Part shown: positions 35,867-48,291 of the stretch, one piece after another
How positions within the stretch are numbered: position 1 is the stretch's first letter
Layout of the letters: every line of letters starts with the position of its first letter
NCBI GenBank assembly: GCA_050084515.1
Contig: CM114274.1
Span: 33,914,001 to 33,978,000 of the forward strand
Direction of reading: 5' to 3'
DNA length: 64,000 nt
DNA from: Blasia pusilla
Taxonomy: Eukaryota; Marchantiophyta; Marchantiopsida; Blasiales
Translations under genes and position numbers: made by a program
The notes under the pieces: generated by a model
What the model was told of the DNA's origin: nothing
Database searches by the model: none
Seen by the model: the letters and a program-made list of their open reading frames with translations, nothing else

Positions 35867-37270
35867 ATGCAAAGGTTTTCTGAAAGATCATACAACACAG
35901 TAACACCCAAACTTGGTAAATTATATGAGTGTGATATCTACATTGCAGATAGACCATATACATACTTCAATGTATACATGACCCTCTCATGTATTAGATC
36001 AGTCATGAGCATGGATACTCTAAAAATGCAACTTTTATCTATTGTGGATTTTAGAATAGGTGTTGAGAGAAAATTCAATGGTTTCCATAGGGGATTTTTC
36101 TCTATGACTTCTCTCCTAGATTCTCCTTTAATAGGATTTAATCTGAACAATAATTTAGGTGCCAGCCACTCACCTATCCCACCAGCTTTGAAGAAGATTA
36201 TGTGCATTAACCTACAAGTTAATCCACTATTTAAGGATCATAGAACCCTGATAGACTTACCAAACCTTTCATCCGGATTGGTAGTGCTACCTCCATCTTC
36301 AATGCAGAGCATAATAAAATCATCCCAAGATAAGGGGCAGGTTACTCACAATATGAATCATGACCCTCATTACCCTAAGCTCAACATATTGCAAGACGTA
36401 GCGTAGTCCTTGCCTATGCAAAAGAGGACTTCTACAAATGTATATGACAATGGGAGTATTCTCAAGAGACTACTTATTGACATGTGGTACATCTCTCAAT
36501 CCAAATTTAACCATAAAGAAAACCTCTTTCCCATTCATATTTCCATTCCATCCTGGATATTTTGCTGGTCTTACCACCTTCTCAGAGTACATACGCAATA
36601 GGTCTCGTCATCTTTTCAATCCCTTCTTATTGTATAAGCCATATCCACTTCTAATGCACCAATTACGCCAACCTATTGCCCTATGTTCAAATAAACAAAC
36701 ATTTATACTTAATAAGGAGCTAGATGAGCTAAAGAAGGATAGGCCCCACCTATGTGACGAAGACTTATATCATCAACTTTCCATGTACTCAGTTAGTCCT
36801 CAGATTCGAGGTAGCCCATCTTGGCATATGTGACATCTATAGGATCTTAAGGCTATGGTGCATAAGTGGCGAATGCCATACTTGTTCCTAACTCTCACTT
36901 TAGATGAGGTTTTTGCTACTCGATTGTCCGAGTTCACTCATATAGAATCAATTGAATCCAAATTCAATCCCACTTTCATCTAGTGTGATGCTTCGGTTGA
37001 GTGTGCTCAACTTTTCCACGTTAGGCTCTATTCATTCTTATCATTATTCATCTTCTCAAGGCCTTAGATACTTGGTAAGGTACATGACTATGTTATTCGC
37101 TACGAGTTGCACGGCAGAGGTAGCCTCCACTGCCATGTGATACTATGGATAGATAGCGTTGATCTAGAACCTGTGACATCAGAAATTTGTACCTACATCC
37201 CTACAGTTGACACAACAAACCCATATCCAACAGGCCTTAAAGAAAACCTGCTAGACTTAGTATTGCACAA
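35867..37270 (+). pseudogene. Helitron Rep (HUH) region, decayed
   Basis: A frame opens at ATG 35867 (179 codons, then continued after one stop), shifts near 36440, and shifts again later. From about 36540 it follows the Helitron order. QIRGSPSWHM (compare IRG.P.YW) comes first, then KAMVHKWRMPYLFLTLTLDE (compare AM..LG.PTFFLTLS). YVIRYELHGRGSLHCHVILW follows, with the His-x-His catalytic metal-binding pair at 37128-37136. In active elements this HUH endonuclease nicks DNA for rolling-circle transposition. Several stops and frameshifts show that the copy is dead. It is the N-terminal half of the element whose helicase part lies at 38540-39745. Confidence 0.75.
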
Positions 37271-38539
37271 GTAACTCCATTATTGTAAAGAAGGGGTTTG
37301 TGTTATTAGGAAGAAGTGATCTAAAGGATCGGGGATCAATTGAAGTACTTCTTCTTCCCGAATGAATCATGCACTTTAAAAAAAATCATATCTAGTTTCC
37401 ATTGGAGCTCCAAGGAATACCCCCACCCCCACGATTTTGCCCATTGTTGCAGGAACCAATTGCACTCAAGAGGAAGTGGACAATCTTACAAGTGCACGGT
37501 TCATACTCGTAGATGGCGGGACTTCAAAACATATATGTATTACAGAGGAATTTCCATTTCGGATCCAACCTAAGATTGATATCAACATATATCTTGAGAA
37601 GGTGGATGATCTCAATCCACTATTTTTTTTGAGTCAAGAAATGGGGTGAAGAGAAACAAAATGTGTAGGCCAACGGTGGAGAGAGCAAAGCGAATCACGT
37701 AAGCTTGGGAGGCCAACATGGAAATCATTGCCACAAAAGAAATTCATAGTGGAAAATGGAAAGGCATACTTAAGGAGCAAACACCTGTATTGGATAAAAT
37801 GCAGTTGATAAATGGAAAGGCATACATAAGGAGCATAGAGCCTGGACACTAACAAAAATGTTGGTCGAGCTCCCTAAGAATCGATTGACAATGTTTTTCT
37901 GTAAAACGTACAAATTTTTGTAAGGTCATATTTACTAGAGGCAAGGGATCAAGAGAACTCAGCTTCAAACGTGTCACATCATTCTAGTCACCATCTACTG
38001 CAACAGACCTCCACTTCCATAAGACCACTGCTTTTTTAATTATTGGAAAAACCATGAATTGCTCAAGGTTCTTCCAAGTAAACGTAATAGAGAGATCACT
38101 GGCCTAGAAAACTTAGGCAACATTGTAGCTAAGTCAAATTGCATTGTTCGGTTTACAGAGTTCCATCCTCTATATCCATGGAATGAGTTCTTTTATGCAG
38201 TTCTACTGGGCAATATAATGCTTTGTTGAGAGGAAAATATCATATCATGCCAAGTTGATGGTTGGACATACTTACATGAGTGTGCTCATAGGGGGATTGT
38301 CCAATCTATGGATAATATAAATGACGGGATTAAATTTTATGCAACTCGGACTTTGTAGAGCCACGTTCATGAAGCTGAAATTACAATGAAAGCTTGAGAC
38401 ATACTTCAGGATGAATAAGCTATTGATCTAACAACCATACTTTCCAACCCAATTGACTCTCATCATACCACCCCAAGTAGTTCAAAATATATAAGATTTT
38501 GATCCTAATCCACGTTTACTCCATGAAGAACAAGTGCTT
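37271..38539 (+). mobile_element. Linker between Helitron Rep and helicase
   Basis: This stretch lies between the two recognisable halves of the Helitron relic. No domain can be read, and open frames are short. It probably includes decayed inter-domain coding sequence and possibly later insertions. Confidence 0.45.
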
Positions 38540-39745
38540 TTCATGAAGCTGAGGAATGTAGGATCTGGCCTAGTACTCCTTTCACGATCTCCTAGTTGTG
38601 GCAAGTCCTTCTTCATACAATTTATGTACAAGTTCGGGTCTTCCAAAAATTTTCTCCATTACTTTCTGCGACCACATGTATTACTACTATACGTCTCCAT
38701 CCACACGCAACAACAATCCATTCAGTATTTGCTATTCCTACTCGTGGTGACCTGCCTGTAATGCATGTTAAATCAGATTCATATATCATGCTTAAATTTT
38801 CTCAGGTTACTCTAATCGATGAGTTTTCAATGTTAACATGTAAGCTACTTCAAGTTATAGCTATGCGTATTTATGAAGTTTCACACTCTAATCTTGCCCA
38901 ATCTTTTGGTGGGAAACTATTAGTCTTGGTTGGAGATCCCCGCCAACTGCCACATGTACGCAACTATAGGACTTCAACATATTGCCACAACTGCCACATA
39001 AGCTCATCCACATTTCTCATATCTGCTACATCCTATCAAATGGTCTATGCGCCACTCGGAGGATACTCTTTTCAATGAGTTCTTGAACTCAATTAGGACA
39101 AGATTACCTTCTAAATCTGAGATACATGAATGCCAAGGACCTTGCTTTGTGTCTAAAGATAAGGTAAAAAATTATGTATCCTCACATACCACGTTTGTTT
39201 GCATACATTGTGAGGATGTGTCAGTTTTTAACTTGCTAGCTTTAAGGCGATTCTTTGCTGAAGCTTGAATTATGAAATTAAAGTTAATGTACTTAGTAAT
39301 CCACCAACATCAACTCAGTTTAGTTCATGGGCAAATGATACTTTGTTCCATCAACTAGCATTTGTTGCCAAGCAATTCAAGGTTATGCTTACATGGAACA
39401 TCAACTTAAGAAAATTCAAGGAGCCACTGGTTTAATTGGTTCTATTTCTAGTCTTCTTTATGAGGATAATCTGTGAGTTAAAATTATTATCAAGCTCGAT
39501 TCCAATGGCAGATCCATTGCTATTACTAGAACCAACTTCTCAACACTAAGGTATGACTCAACCCGGAAATATGATATTGAGAGAATATTTTCTCTAGTAT
39601 TAGGATACGCCATGACAGCTCATAAGAGCCAGGGCTCGACAATTACTCGTCCATGCTTGGTGGTCATTTGGTCTATGTTTGCATTCAAACTAGCTTATGT
39701 TATGTTCTCTCATGTAAGGACAAGAACTCAGCTCTGAATGCTAGG
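38540..39745 (+). pseudogene. Helitron PIF1-type helicase region, decayed
   Basis: Superfamily 1 helicase motifs occur in order across changing frames. PSCGKSFF is Walker A (about 38590-38613). VTLIDEFSMLTCKLLQ is motif II (about 38806-38850). LLVLVGDPRQLPHV is motif III (about 38920-38960). FNEFLNSIRTRLPSK and SVFNLLALRRF follow, then KQFKVMLTWNINL at about 39372-39410. GYAMTAHKSQGSTI then AYVMFSHVRTRTQL (motifs V-VI) end at about 39737. Together with the upstream HUH region this identifies an autonomous Helitron ancestor rather than a cellular PIF1 gene. Frameshifts and stops are frequent. Confidence 0.8.
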
Positions 39746-40060
39746 CTGACTTGAGCCTTCTGATTTCGCTGTTCTTGACCAACTCACTTGATTTGTACCA
39801 ATTTATCAATTTCTTTTCCTGCAGTTGCCTTGACAAGATGTAAAAAGGGGGAAATTCTGCTCGAGGGTGTGTTGCAAGGACTTTATCTCAAGTCTTTGAG
39901 CAAGTGCAACTCCCATTGTTTGAGCATGAAACTAACCCATATATACTACCATCAATGCATTGAACAAATGAGCATCATCAACAGCAGAGGGCTTCATTTG
40001 AGGTAGTTAACTTCCCATATTCAGCCCTACTTTTTTTATTATCTAGTTTGTTTGTTCTAA
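39746..40060 (+). mobile_element. Possible Helitron 3' coding tail
   Basis: A plus-strand frame at 39788-40006 contains VALTRCKKGEILLEGV, which resembles the YVALSRC..LEGL end of PIF1-type helicases. It follows a ttttcctgcag that looks like a splice acceptor. It may be a duplicated helicase tail or a second helicase remnant. Confidence 0.35.
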
Positions 40061-40074
40061 CATATTCTTAATAG

Positions 40075-40401
40075 GTGCCTTCAAGCTATCTTGATTTGAC
40101 AAGCATGATTCTCAGTGACATGAAAGTTAAGCCCGAAGAGTACAAGCCACATTTCATGTTCCCAAGTGAGAATAAGATTAAGTATATGGATAATCTAGGT
40201 ATGGTCCCAAATTTATGGAAGCATGGGATAACTGGCAAGAAAATCCAGAAAGTCATATCCAGGGGTAGATTATGGGATTCTAAATTCCAATGTATCAACA
40301 AGAATGCACCAACATCATGTAATTCTCGTCTCCTCATTTGGGACTTATTTGGATGGCTTCATTTTCATCCTGAAAATATGCAAGCCCAATCCATTTACTA
40401 A
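40075..40401 (+). other. Unidentified open frame after the Helitron
   Basis: This 108-codon frame starts MPSSYLDLTSMILSDMKVK by non-ATG reading and continues MVPNLWKHGITGKKIQKV. It looks more protein-like than the surroundings but I do not recognise it. It could be captured host sequence within the Helitron or a further TE domain. Confidence 0.25.
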
Positions 40402-41719
40402 TAGTTATTCTTGTGTTCAAGAATTCAAAAGGACGCCTTGAAATTCAAGAATATGGATTTCAAAGAGACTAGTGTGTCTAGGAACGATGCAACACGCCTA
40501 TTCAACATAGTGTCAGGAGGCATCACCCTAGATAAGTTCTGTGTACTGAGGCATTAGATGCATCTCCCTATCAAGATGTTGTTGGATCTCTCATTAGAAA
40601 AAGCAAGCCATCTGATTGCAAGGATGAAACTAATCTAGGACAATGGCCAACTTCTAGATTTTGAGCCATTACCTATAGATGCGGACAACCCAAATCACTT
40701 CCTCCTTTTTCTTGAGTTTGATGAAGTGATCATCCTATTTTCATACTCCTAGATCAGATGTAACATCTATACTAAAGCCTGATTTGCCATCAAGCACTTC
40801 GATTAGTTGATTTTGCTTATAGATCAAACTCTGCCTCTAACTACAACTCTACTCTTCAGTTTCCTAGCAAATGCAAATGTATATCTTAGGTACATACTCA
40901 CTTGCTCCATCTAGCACATGATTTATTACACGCATGTAGCTTTGTGTTTATTGACTTGTATTCTTCAATTGTGGGGTACTAAATTTTCAAATTTTCCCTT
41001 TTTGCACATGACGTTGCACTTCTTGCTGCATTCGATGTGTCAAGGATTTTCATTGCGATAGCATGAAGAAGACAATTTTGATGACAATGAACCATAATTC
41101 TGCTCTTGGTTGACGCAACTTATCTTTAGAATCTTGAGCACATCAATATTCTTACAATTATGTAGATATTTCTTACTCATATTTCAATTTTGTTGATACA
41201 TCGATCAGATGACACTCAGCATTAATGTAATGCTAGATTTCTATCCAATTAGATATCTTTTGGACATATCTCTACACTTGGGCAGTGTTGTACGATCTAC
41301 TATTTTTTTGAACATAATTGGCCAAGATTTTGTTATAATGATTATATGAATCCTTGTTTCGTATGCATGTTGGAATTTCATTTTCCCTTATCAACTCCTT
41401 GCGTCTTGTGTGGTGTAATATACTTCTAATGCATGTTATCATCTCCATTGGTGTTTTACATTGTTGAATTTGAGTGCTCTATAGCTAGCCTATTTATTCT
41501 TTTGCTTCTTCTGAGTGTGATGCAAGCCACTCAGATTAGAGTTAGAACAATGTCAAGGAGAGGGAGATCTCATCCAAGGCAACTATTACCAAAAACCCAT
41601 GCATCCAACATAAATCCCTACACTCTTGAGGTTGAAGATCAAGCTTTTGTTACCAATACCCATTAGATTGGCACAATGCCTCTCTAAGTCTACAAGTCAA
41701 TTTCACAACCCTTAGTGCA
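40402..41719. other. AT-rich intergenic DNA
   Basis: No recognised gene. The frame at 41433-41666 has a hydrophobic start and an Arg-rich middle but no known motif. Confidence 0.4.
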
Positions 41720-42650
41720 GTGGAAAATAGACCAGTTGTTCTTATAGATGTTACTGAGTCAATGCATTCATCAAGGGTTGAGAGTTTTAGGAATGCTATT
41801 GCTTTGGTTGGGGCAACTCAACAATTAGTTACAGTAAGAGCAAAATTTAGCAGCTTTGTAACTAGTATAGCAACTTACATTAGCACAGATGAAGCATTGA
41901 AGGAACAAGTTTTGAGTCATTCAAGATTTTCTTGGCTTGTAATTATTAGTAGATTAGTTGGAAAGTGTACAATATGTATTATCCATTGTGTACCTCATGC
42001 CACCGAGCTACTCATATTCAACTTGTCTATTGCAGGGCTATGTTCTAACTGCCTCTATAATAGTTCTAGCATTTTGATCTCCAAATACTTGTAATGTGGA
42101 TTCTTTTGCTGATTGTTTCTTTTGATTTATTGATGTTTTGCTCTACTGCCTCTTCTTTCTTGTTTCTTGTTTTCTTCCTGATTCCTCTGCAGCTTGTCTG
42201 ATCACCGTTTCACTCATTACCTGAGTAGATCTACAACTTATTTTCTTTAGCAATTAGTGCATCAAAAAATGTATCACTTGTTCTCAGTTGTAGACATATA
42301 CAGATGTTACTCAATAAATAGATTCAACAAAGGCTGCTAGTTTGTGGGATGCCTTGCTTTCGCTTTAGCAAATCAGGAATTACTTAAACCCATAGCAGAT
42401 ATTTTTGTTCAACAACTTTCTAGCTAGTGTATATACTTCCATTAGTTGAGATGAACCATTGAGAAAACTAGCCTTAGTCATTCAAGATATTTTTGTCTGC
42501 ACCTGAACAATCTCCATTACATGATCCATTCTACAATTGATACCAATGGACTACTCATTATCGACTTGTCTACAAAAAGGCTGTACACTAACTATCTGTG
42601 TACTAGTTCTACCATTTTGCTCTCCAGGTTCTTTAATGTGAACTCTTGTC
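41720..42650 (+). repeat. Diverged tandem duplication, offset about 550 bp
   Basis: The segment 41720-42095 is related to about 42275-42650 in the same orientation. Paired phrases include gatgttactgagtcaat / gatgttactcaataaat and gaagcattgag / gaaccattgag. Others are agtcattcaagat in both, ctactcat..tc.acttgtcta in both, and agttcta.cattttg.tctcc in both. The first copy keeps a 124-codon open frame (ESFRNAIALVGATQQL; ISTDEALKEQVLSHS); the second is broken. This suggests an old coding unit of unknown identity that duplicated before one copy decayed. Confidence 0.55.
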
Positions 42651-45600
42651 CTAAGTTTCATGTCGCACTTTCATCAAGCTTTACTATGTTGTCTCCACAT
42701 TCTCTCTTATGCATTCCTTCCTGGTTACTTCTACTCAGTATTAGAGGGTCAGTGTCGCCCGCAAACTACACACGATGCTCCGAGCGAGAGGTAAAGGTCG
42801 TCGAGGCTAAGAAGGGAAGAAACATGGACGCGACTCTCTAAATTAAAGCACAGAAGCACCTGCAGCAGTACCAGATATATATGTCCTCGCGAGTTCCGAG
42901 TTTGTGGATAGTATTCTCGCTGTGCTGCATGCAAAGGGTTTTGGGGTTACGTGGTAAATGCGAGGGGAAGGGCACGGTCGCATTGGCTCATCGTCATCGC
43001 CGACTGAGCAGTGACCGAGGACGAATTGCGTCGTCGCTCCAGTCCCCTGAGATTTGTCGTTGGTCCGACGCTTTTGGTGACGATACTATGCTCCGAATAT
43101 GCGCTGCTCTGCCTTGGAGAATCAAAACAATCAGATCGATGGGTGCCATAAAGCACTGGCGGTGAAGTAGTTTCTTTCATGCCTTATGTGGTTCAGGGCC
43201 GCTGCTACTTTCGAGCCTTTTCACTGTCATCTCGTGGTCTCATAATCTCATTGGTTCGTGGTGGAGGGTGACCATTCCTCGATCTTCGGGGATGTTTCCC
43301 GTTATGGAAATTTTCTTTTGGAGATTCTATGAAGATCATCGACTCAGACGGCAGAGCAGCAGACTGTGTGCACATGTTCGGCTTTGGAGGGCCCGTGGTG
43401 CCAAGTGAGACATGGCGCTGGGAGCGGGGGTTGCTACGAGGGCTTGTCATCGTAGGTTGACGGCGACTGGTGGAATGAAGGGTTTGCAATCTGCGTTGCG
43501 AGGTTTCCATCTCGCGGCCAATAGAGAATAGTACAACATGCGGCTTTACGAACCCTAGTATCTTCGAACATGAGAACAATCGGCACCACGAATGTGTTCC
43601 CTAGTTGACAGGCTCCACGGCGAAACCTACATAAGTGTGTGGTGAATGACTTGAGCAAAGTCAACGAAGATGCGCAGGCAGGGCCATCCGGTATTTCCGG
43701 CGTTCACATGAACGCAATTCGTAACGTCGGCTCACGAAAAGGTGACCAAATTGTGGTCAAACAGGGGCTCCGCTTCCTCTTTTATCCTGCCCGTCACGAA
43801 GAAAAAGAACTAGTAGACTGGGAATTGCAGTCCTCAGATTTCCCGACCGATTTCCTGTTTGGGCTTAAAGTTTCATGAGCAACTTTCGAGGAGCGAATTC
43901 CTCCGTGGTTCCTACTTACCTCTCCCTACAACCGTCGCCTTGCTACGGTTGTCGTAGGGTGTAGGGTATGAGACGATGGACGTATTTAAGTTTTTGAGTC
44001 CAGAAAGAGTGGATTTAAAGCGAGATCTGCAATCTCAACTTCTGTCAATCCAATTACTCGATTTACTCAAACACAGTAGACGAGAGGAGGCCTTGACTGT
44101 GTCATTCTGTCCAAGTCTAATTCCAAATTCCGATGATCTTGCTTCCATCCACAGGCCCAAATGCAGCAAAAGGTGTCGACGGTACCTAAGCCAGCGACCT
44201 ACTTCAACTTGCAATCAGGACGAGGGTTGAGGGATTTTTCAACTTGCATCTAACAATAGTCAGAAAGACAAAGTTCGTTGGAAGCCGACGAAGTCCCTCG
44301 AGCAAGACGGGGACAAAAGTGCGGCTTCTCTACATGGAGAAATCGCAATCCACAGTCTGTTGCCAAAGGTATTCAAGGGCATCTGTCGTTCCCAGAATTG
44401 ATATGACTTGTACATTCGTCGGTAGCCACACGACGGCATTTCAGCCCGTTGCTCTACCAGCACGAAGGCGGGCGAAACATTTATGCTACTCTTTGAAAAC
44501 GACGGAGGCGTATCGTATGAGGACCAGGTATATATATCAGGTGTGCAATACATGTCATCGGCTATGGTCAACGTCTGCGAGTGTAAGGAGGTCTCGTGCT
44601 CCAGCCCAAAGGGCAGGGGTTAGTGGGCAGAGCGGGGTTAGAATAGAGTTGTTAGAACTGGAAAAAGCTAGGCAATGACAAATGGATCGGTTCACCAGGG
44701 CTACGCACTTGAGCGAAGAGTCGGGGATTCAACTAAATCAGTTTTTGAGGCAGGGCTGTATCAAGTTCTCGCACTTTCCGAGATGGTTGCTGCAAGCATC
44801 CACCACCTACCGTTGGTTTAAGTTTTCTTCTAGACAGTATTGTCGACCTGTACTCGTACAGAATCACCCTGACCCAGATGCTGCCTCCGGTAGATTCTCT
44901 CATTCACTCTATCAGTCTAACTCGAGCTCCAGCCCTTCCTTCTGCTTATTGACTCCGGACCACTCCATAGATTTCGCGGGGGAGGAGAACGTACTATTTG
45001 ACAGAATCCAGAGGTGCATATCAATCGTTGTCACCTTTCCTTGCATAGTCTCACGGGAGACTGACCAGGACGATATATCTTTGACAAAGACTTGATCACT
45101 ATTTTAGCCGAGCAGGCTGTAATCATACGGTTATAGTTGTGGAGAGGCATCCTGTTACGTGAACGACACGAATTGATACCGACTTCAAAACAGTCAAAGT
45201 CCTCTCGCCATGTGTACACCTTGACGGACGACCACGACTTCTTGGAAATATTCTTCTTGAAACAGATTCTCGTCATGAAGAAAGAATTATGCACCGAACC
45301 ACAGACGCAGTGGCATGTGTTCAAATTCAACTTTCTACACATCTTCGTCACTAAACACTACTGTCATCTGCATTGCCCGCTCTACTCGAGTTCAGGTACA
45401 GAAAGACTACTGGGCAACAAAAACTCGCATGGATGCGATCGCGCTGTTTAATATCTCTCAAACCTCTACCCGGCGTCAGTATTCTGATTCTAAAGGATAA
45501 GGTCGCACTTGAGAGTGACCGAAAGCAACTAACCGAAAGGTCGCTGGACTTATATAGTCCATTCTCACCTCGAATATATATCCTGACTGACCTTTAACGA

Positions 45601-46465
45601 CGCTGATTTTTGTTGCAAAAGTAAACCAGAAAAGCTAACAACTCTTCGGGTTGAGCTTGGAGAGCGTTACCCACCATATATAATTCCGGTCACAATCTTC
45701 AACAGCGGGTGGCGTTTCATTCGTGCTCAATAAAATGTGCACGTTAGGTAAAGACTCCATTCACCATCCCCGCAAGACCTGTGACCTCCTCTAGTCAATA
45801 TTCCAGACTCCGTCATTGGTGGTCCAAAGCGTTCGAGACGTGCGATCTGTGCCTGCCGCCTATCCCACGAGTGTCCCCAGTATGGCTCTCGGTACATACT
45901 TCTATTTGTCTAAGGCTACCGCTCCAACCCCAATACTCCGCATAAGATTCGATAGTATCAGATTCGAGGCAGTGGGAATTCAAGTTGGAGAACGATGGAG
46001 CTAAATTTCAGTCGCCGTATATCGTTCAGCCTTTTGTAAGACACAGACCTGTATTGCAATCAGTGCGCATGGAAATCGTCCGATCGTCTCTTACCGGAAT
46101 TCCGAAAATGATTGTACATCGAGATTGAACTGTGCTGTGGCTTGCCCAGATATAACCTATTAAGGACTCACTGTCAACTCCTATGTCTTAAATGTTGCGA
46201 CGAGATATCGCTACTCGCCCAGCTTGGATACAGTAAGAATCACAAGATAAGCTGAATGATGTGTACTGGACGTATACTTGTGTGCCAATCCGGACGCCTA
46301 AACACGTGAGCACCGGCCGGCTGATTTTGCCCAAGAGCTGCTCGCCTTGTGGCACTTCCCATTTCATCTCATAAACACTTCACGAGTAAATCCTCACTTT
46401 CTTGAGTAGCTACCCGTCGTCCTCTAAATCTGAGCCGTATGTGATCATACAGCATAAGCTGCTAA
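42651..46465. other. Large intergenic region, less AT-rich, no recognised gene
   Basis: Many medium open frames occur on both strands (for example plus 42881-43165, 44244-44678 and 44682-45095; minus 43205-43579), but none shows a family motif or a splice pattern I can defend. Near 43864 a short FPTDFLFG string recalls the start of glycoside hydrolase family 1, but nothing follows it. The region could include the 3' flank of the RING gene at its right end. Confidence 0.4.
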
Positions 46466-47068
46466 TCAATGTACCCCGCTAAGAACATCTGGGACTCCTT
46501 GCAGATACGCTTGCCACCAATGACCACGCCCAGAGGTTGAATGATAAGAAGAAAACCAGACCGCGAATTCAGAAGGAAAATCTGACTCACTCTGCATCAA
46601 GTGCTTCCGCTTCTCTAGCATCTCGTCCGTCGCAAGCGTGGCCCGGCAAAGGGGACAAGTAGTCTGCCCATGCCCCAGCCATCTGTCGAGACAATCTTTG
46701 TGGAAAACGTGCGAGCACTGTGGGAGTGGTCTAACCTCCTCGTGCCCCTCGAATTCACAGAGACAAACCGAGCACTGCGCCCCTTCTTCGTCAAAAGGAT
46801 GAGTCGAAATCTCCTGAAATTTAACTACAGGTAGACGCGACCTGATTTCCTTCGCGAGAGCGTCCAGGCCCAATCCCAGGTCAGGATCCACCTCGGAATA
46901 CAACCAGTCGGCTGATCCAACCGTAACTCTCGACGTTGGATGTTGCCAACCTCTACCCAGCAGAAGATTGAAAACCGAATAGGCAGTCTGTTTGATTACA
47001 ATGAGAGACAGAGCGGCCTTGAAGATCACCACCGGAAACATGACCCCGTAGACTCCAGGAAATCCCAT
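46466..47068 (-). CDS. RING-H2 ubiquitin ligase, BRH1/XERICO type
   Basis: Intronless frame of 200 aa. I chose the ATG at 47068 because the product then begins MGFPGVYG, as in BRH1/RHA/XERICO-type proteins. An upstream in-frame Met at 47137 would add 23 residues. Residues 8-26 form a membrane segment (VMFPVVIFKAALSLIVIK). The RING-H2 finger has Cys99, Cys102, Cys118, His120, His123, Cys126, Cys138 and Cys141. It is preceded by the family block LPVVKFQE and followed by LATDEM. Flanking strings CEFEGHEEVRPL and CLDRWLGHGQTTCPLCR fit the family closely. Such proteins act as membrane-anchored E3 ligases; in Arabidopsis BRH1 responds to brassinosteroid and XERICO raises abscisic acid. The target here is unknown. 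All zinc ligands are intact, so the gene is probably active. Confidence 0.9.
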   Translation of the reverse strand: MGFPGVYGVMFPVVIFKAALSLIVIKQTAYSVFNLLLGRGWQHPTSRVTVGSADWLYSEVDPDLGLGLDALAKEIRSRLPVVKFQEISTHPFDEEGAQCSVCLCEFEGHEEVRPLPQCSHVFHKDCLDRWLGHGQTTCPLCRATLATDEMLEKRKHLMQSESDFPSEFAVWFSSYHSTSGRGHWWQAYLQGVPDVLSGVH

Positions 47069-48130
47069 CTCGGGGGTTTGAATTGCTCTCTCGCTGCAAC
47101 GGCGCACGCCTAATCGAGCCACAAACCTCTTGAGCAAATCAGGGCCCGTTTTTCAGGATGCACCTTCGCTCTGCCACCAGACACCAGCGCTGTAGCCTCT
47201 CGCCAACATCCACACGGCAAGAATTTTGCAGTTACCCGTGAGTAAACGAACCGCAATTCATCTGACAGACCACGTAGCCTTAAAAGCCTCAAAAAACGAA
47301 AAATCAACCAACTCCCACGCCTCGGTACCACTTCCTCCTATTCCGGATTCTCCTTCCCACACCAACAAAATCGTGATCATGCCAATGGCCACATGACACC
47401 GAATCGCTTCAGCCTCAACTTCTATGACCGTCAGACAACGTCACTTCTCTTCACACTCCGTCTCTCGCACTCTCAATCTGACGCGATTCTGCTTCCGCAA
47501 TTGCGCGCTACAGAGCTTCAAAACTATCCTCAGAACTAGTCACCTACCATCGATCTTCCCACTCGCTTACAGATCTCGCTCCCTTCACCTCTCGCCAAGG
47601 GCAGACAGGCTCGTTCTGGGATCACCTCCTCTTATTATACCCGCGGATTCGCGCAGGAATGCAACCGGGCGAAGTCCAAGATGCCCCCCCGGCCCCAGTT
47701 TTCGGAGCCCCAAACCGGCGCGGGTCTACGGCAGTTCTTAGCACCCGTCACTGTAAGGATACCGGCGTGGGATTCAAGAGCGGCAACTTGATTCACAACT
47801 CGCGATCGGTTTCTTTATGCCGAGAACCTCCGTATCATCTTCGATTTGCTTTACCGTCTTGTCGATTACTTTTCTCCCGTTATCCACTTCCAATCACGAA
47901 CTTTATTATCCCCTCCGCATGTTAACTTTTCAAAAGTTTGATAGGGAAAATGGAAAATACTTTGAGGGTATGGCCTTGTCATGCAGATGTCCTCGTAGCA
48001 AGTTTTGTGTTGTTCACCTTGGGTAAGAGTTATTCATTATTCATTCTCCCACTTGTCCGTCATTGGATTCTGTTACTCCTATATTGTTTTAGTGTGTTCT
48101 CAAATTACCTTCCAAGAAAATTATAAAATA
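47069..48130. promoter_or_regulatory. 5' region of the RING gene
   Basis: The DNA is relatively GC-rich to about 47830, as expected for a promoter and 5' leader of the minus-strand RING gene. The plus-strand frames at 47424-47741 and 47659-47925 overlap in different frames, are rich in Ser, Arg and Pro, and look like composition effects. AT-rich DNA begins after 47850. Confidence 0.35.
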
Positions 48131-48170
48131 ACTAATAGGTTATTCATGGCACGGGAGTGAATGAACTAGT
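48131..48170 (+). mobile_element. Helitron-like 3' terminus
   Basis: The sequence catggcacgggagtgaatgaaCTAG followed by T at 48166-48170 resembles the 3' end of plant Helitrons and the gcatggcacggg end of the element at 52709-53671. The matching 5' start is not clear. Confidence 0.35.
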
Positions 48171-48194
48171 CATGTCACACACAATTTTTTTTTC

Positions 48195-48291
48195 CGTAAA
48201 GGAGGGAGAAATATTTCTTACTGCTCGGTTGTCACGTGTCAAACAAAAAGGTGTTTGTAAATCACGAAGGCATCTCCAACAATAATATAGA
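48195..48291 (-). mobile_element. Helitron-like 5' region (minus strand), copy A
   Basis: From 48291 the minus strand starts A/TCTATATTATTGTTGGAGATGCC. The first 80 bases closely match the region at 52625-52709, including the shared 18-base run gtttgacacgtgacaa (with small changes) and caaacacctttttgtttg. The two copies define a subfamily distinct from that of 2184 and 53671. Confidence 0.6.

Noticed and set aside
38540-39745. Cellular PIF1 helicase gene
   Set aside because: The same strand carries a Helitron HUH Rep region just upstream, and the frames are broken, so a Helitron relic is the better account.
43639-43878. Possible start of a glycoside hydrolase family 1 gene (FPTDFLFG)
   Set aside because: The match is a handful of residues and no further exons of that family are visible downstream.
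44244-45095. Two consecutive plus-strand frames of about 140 codons each
   Set aside because: Their sequences show no domain and Arg/Ser-rich random-like composition; overlapping minus-strand frames are equally long.
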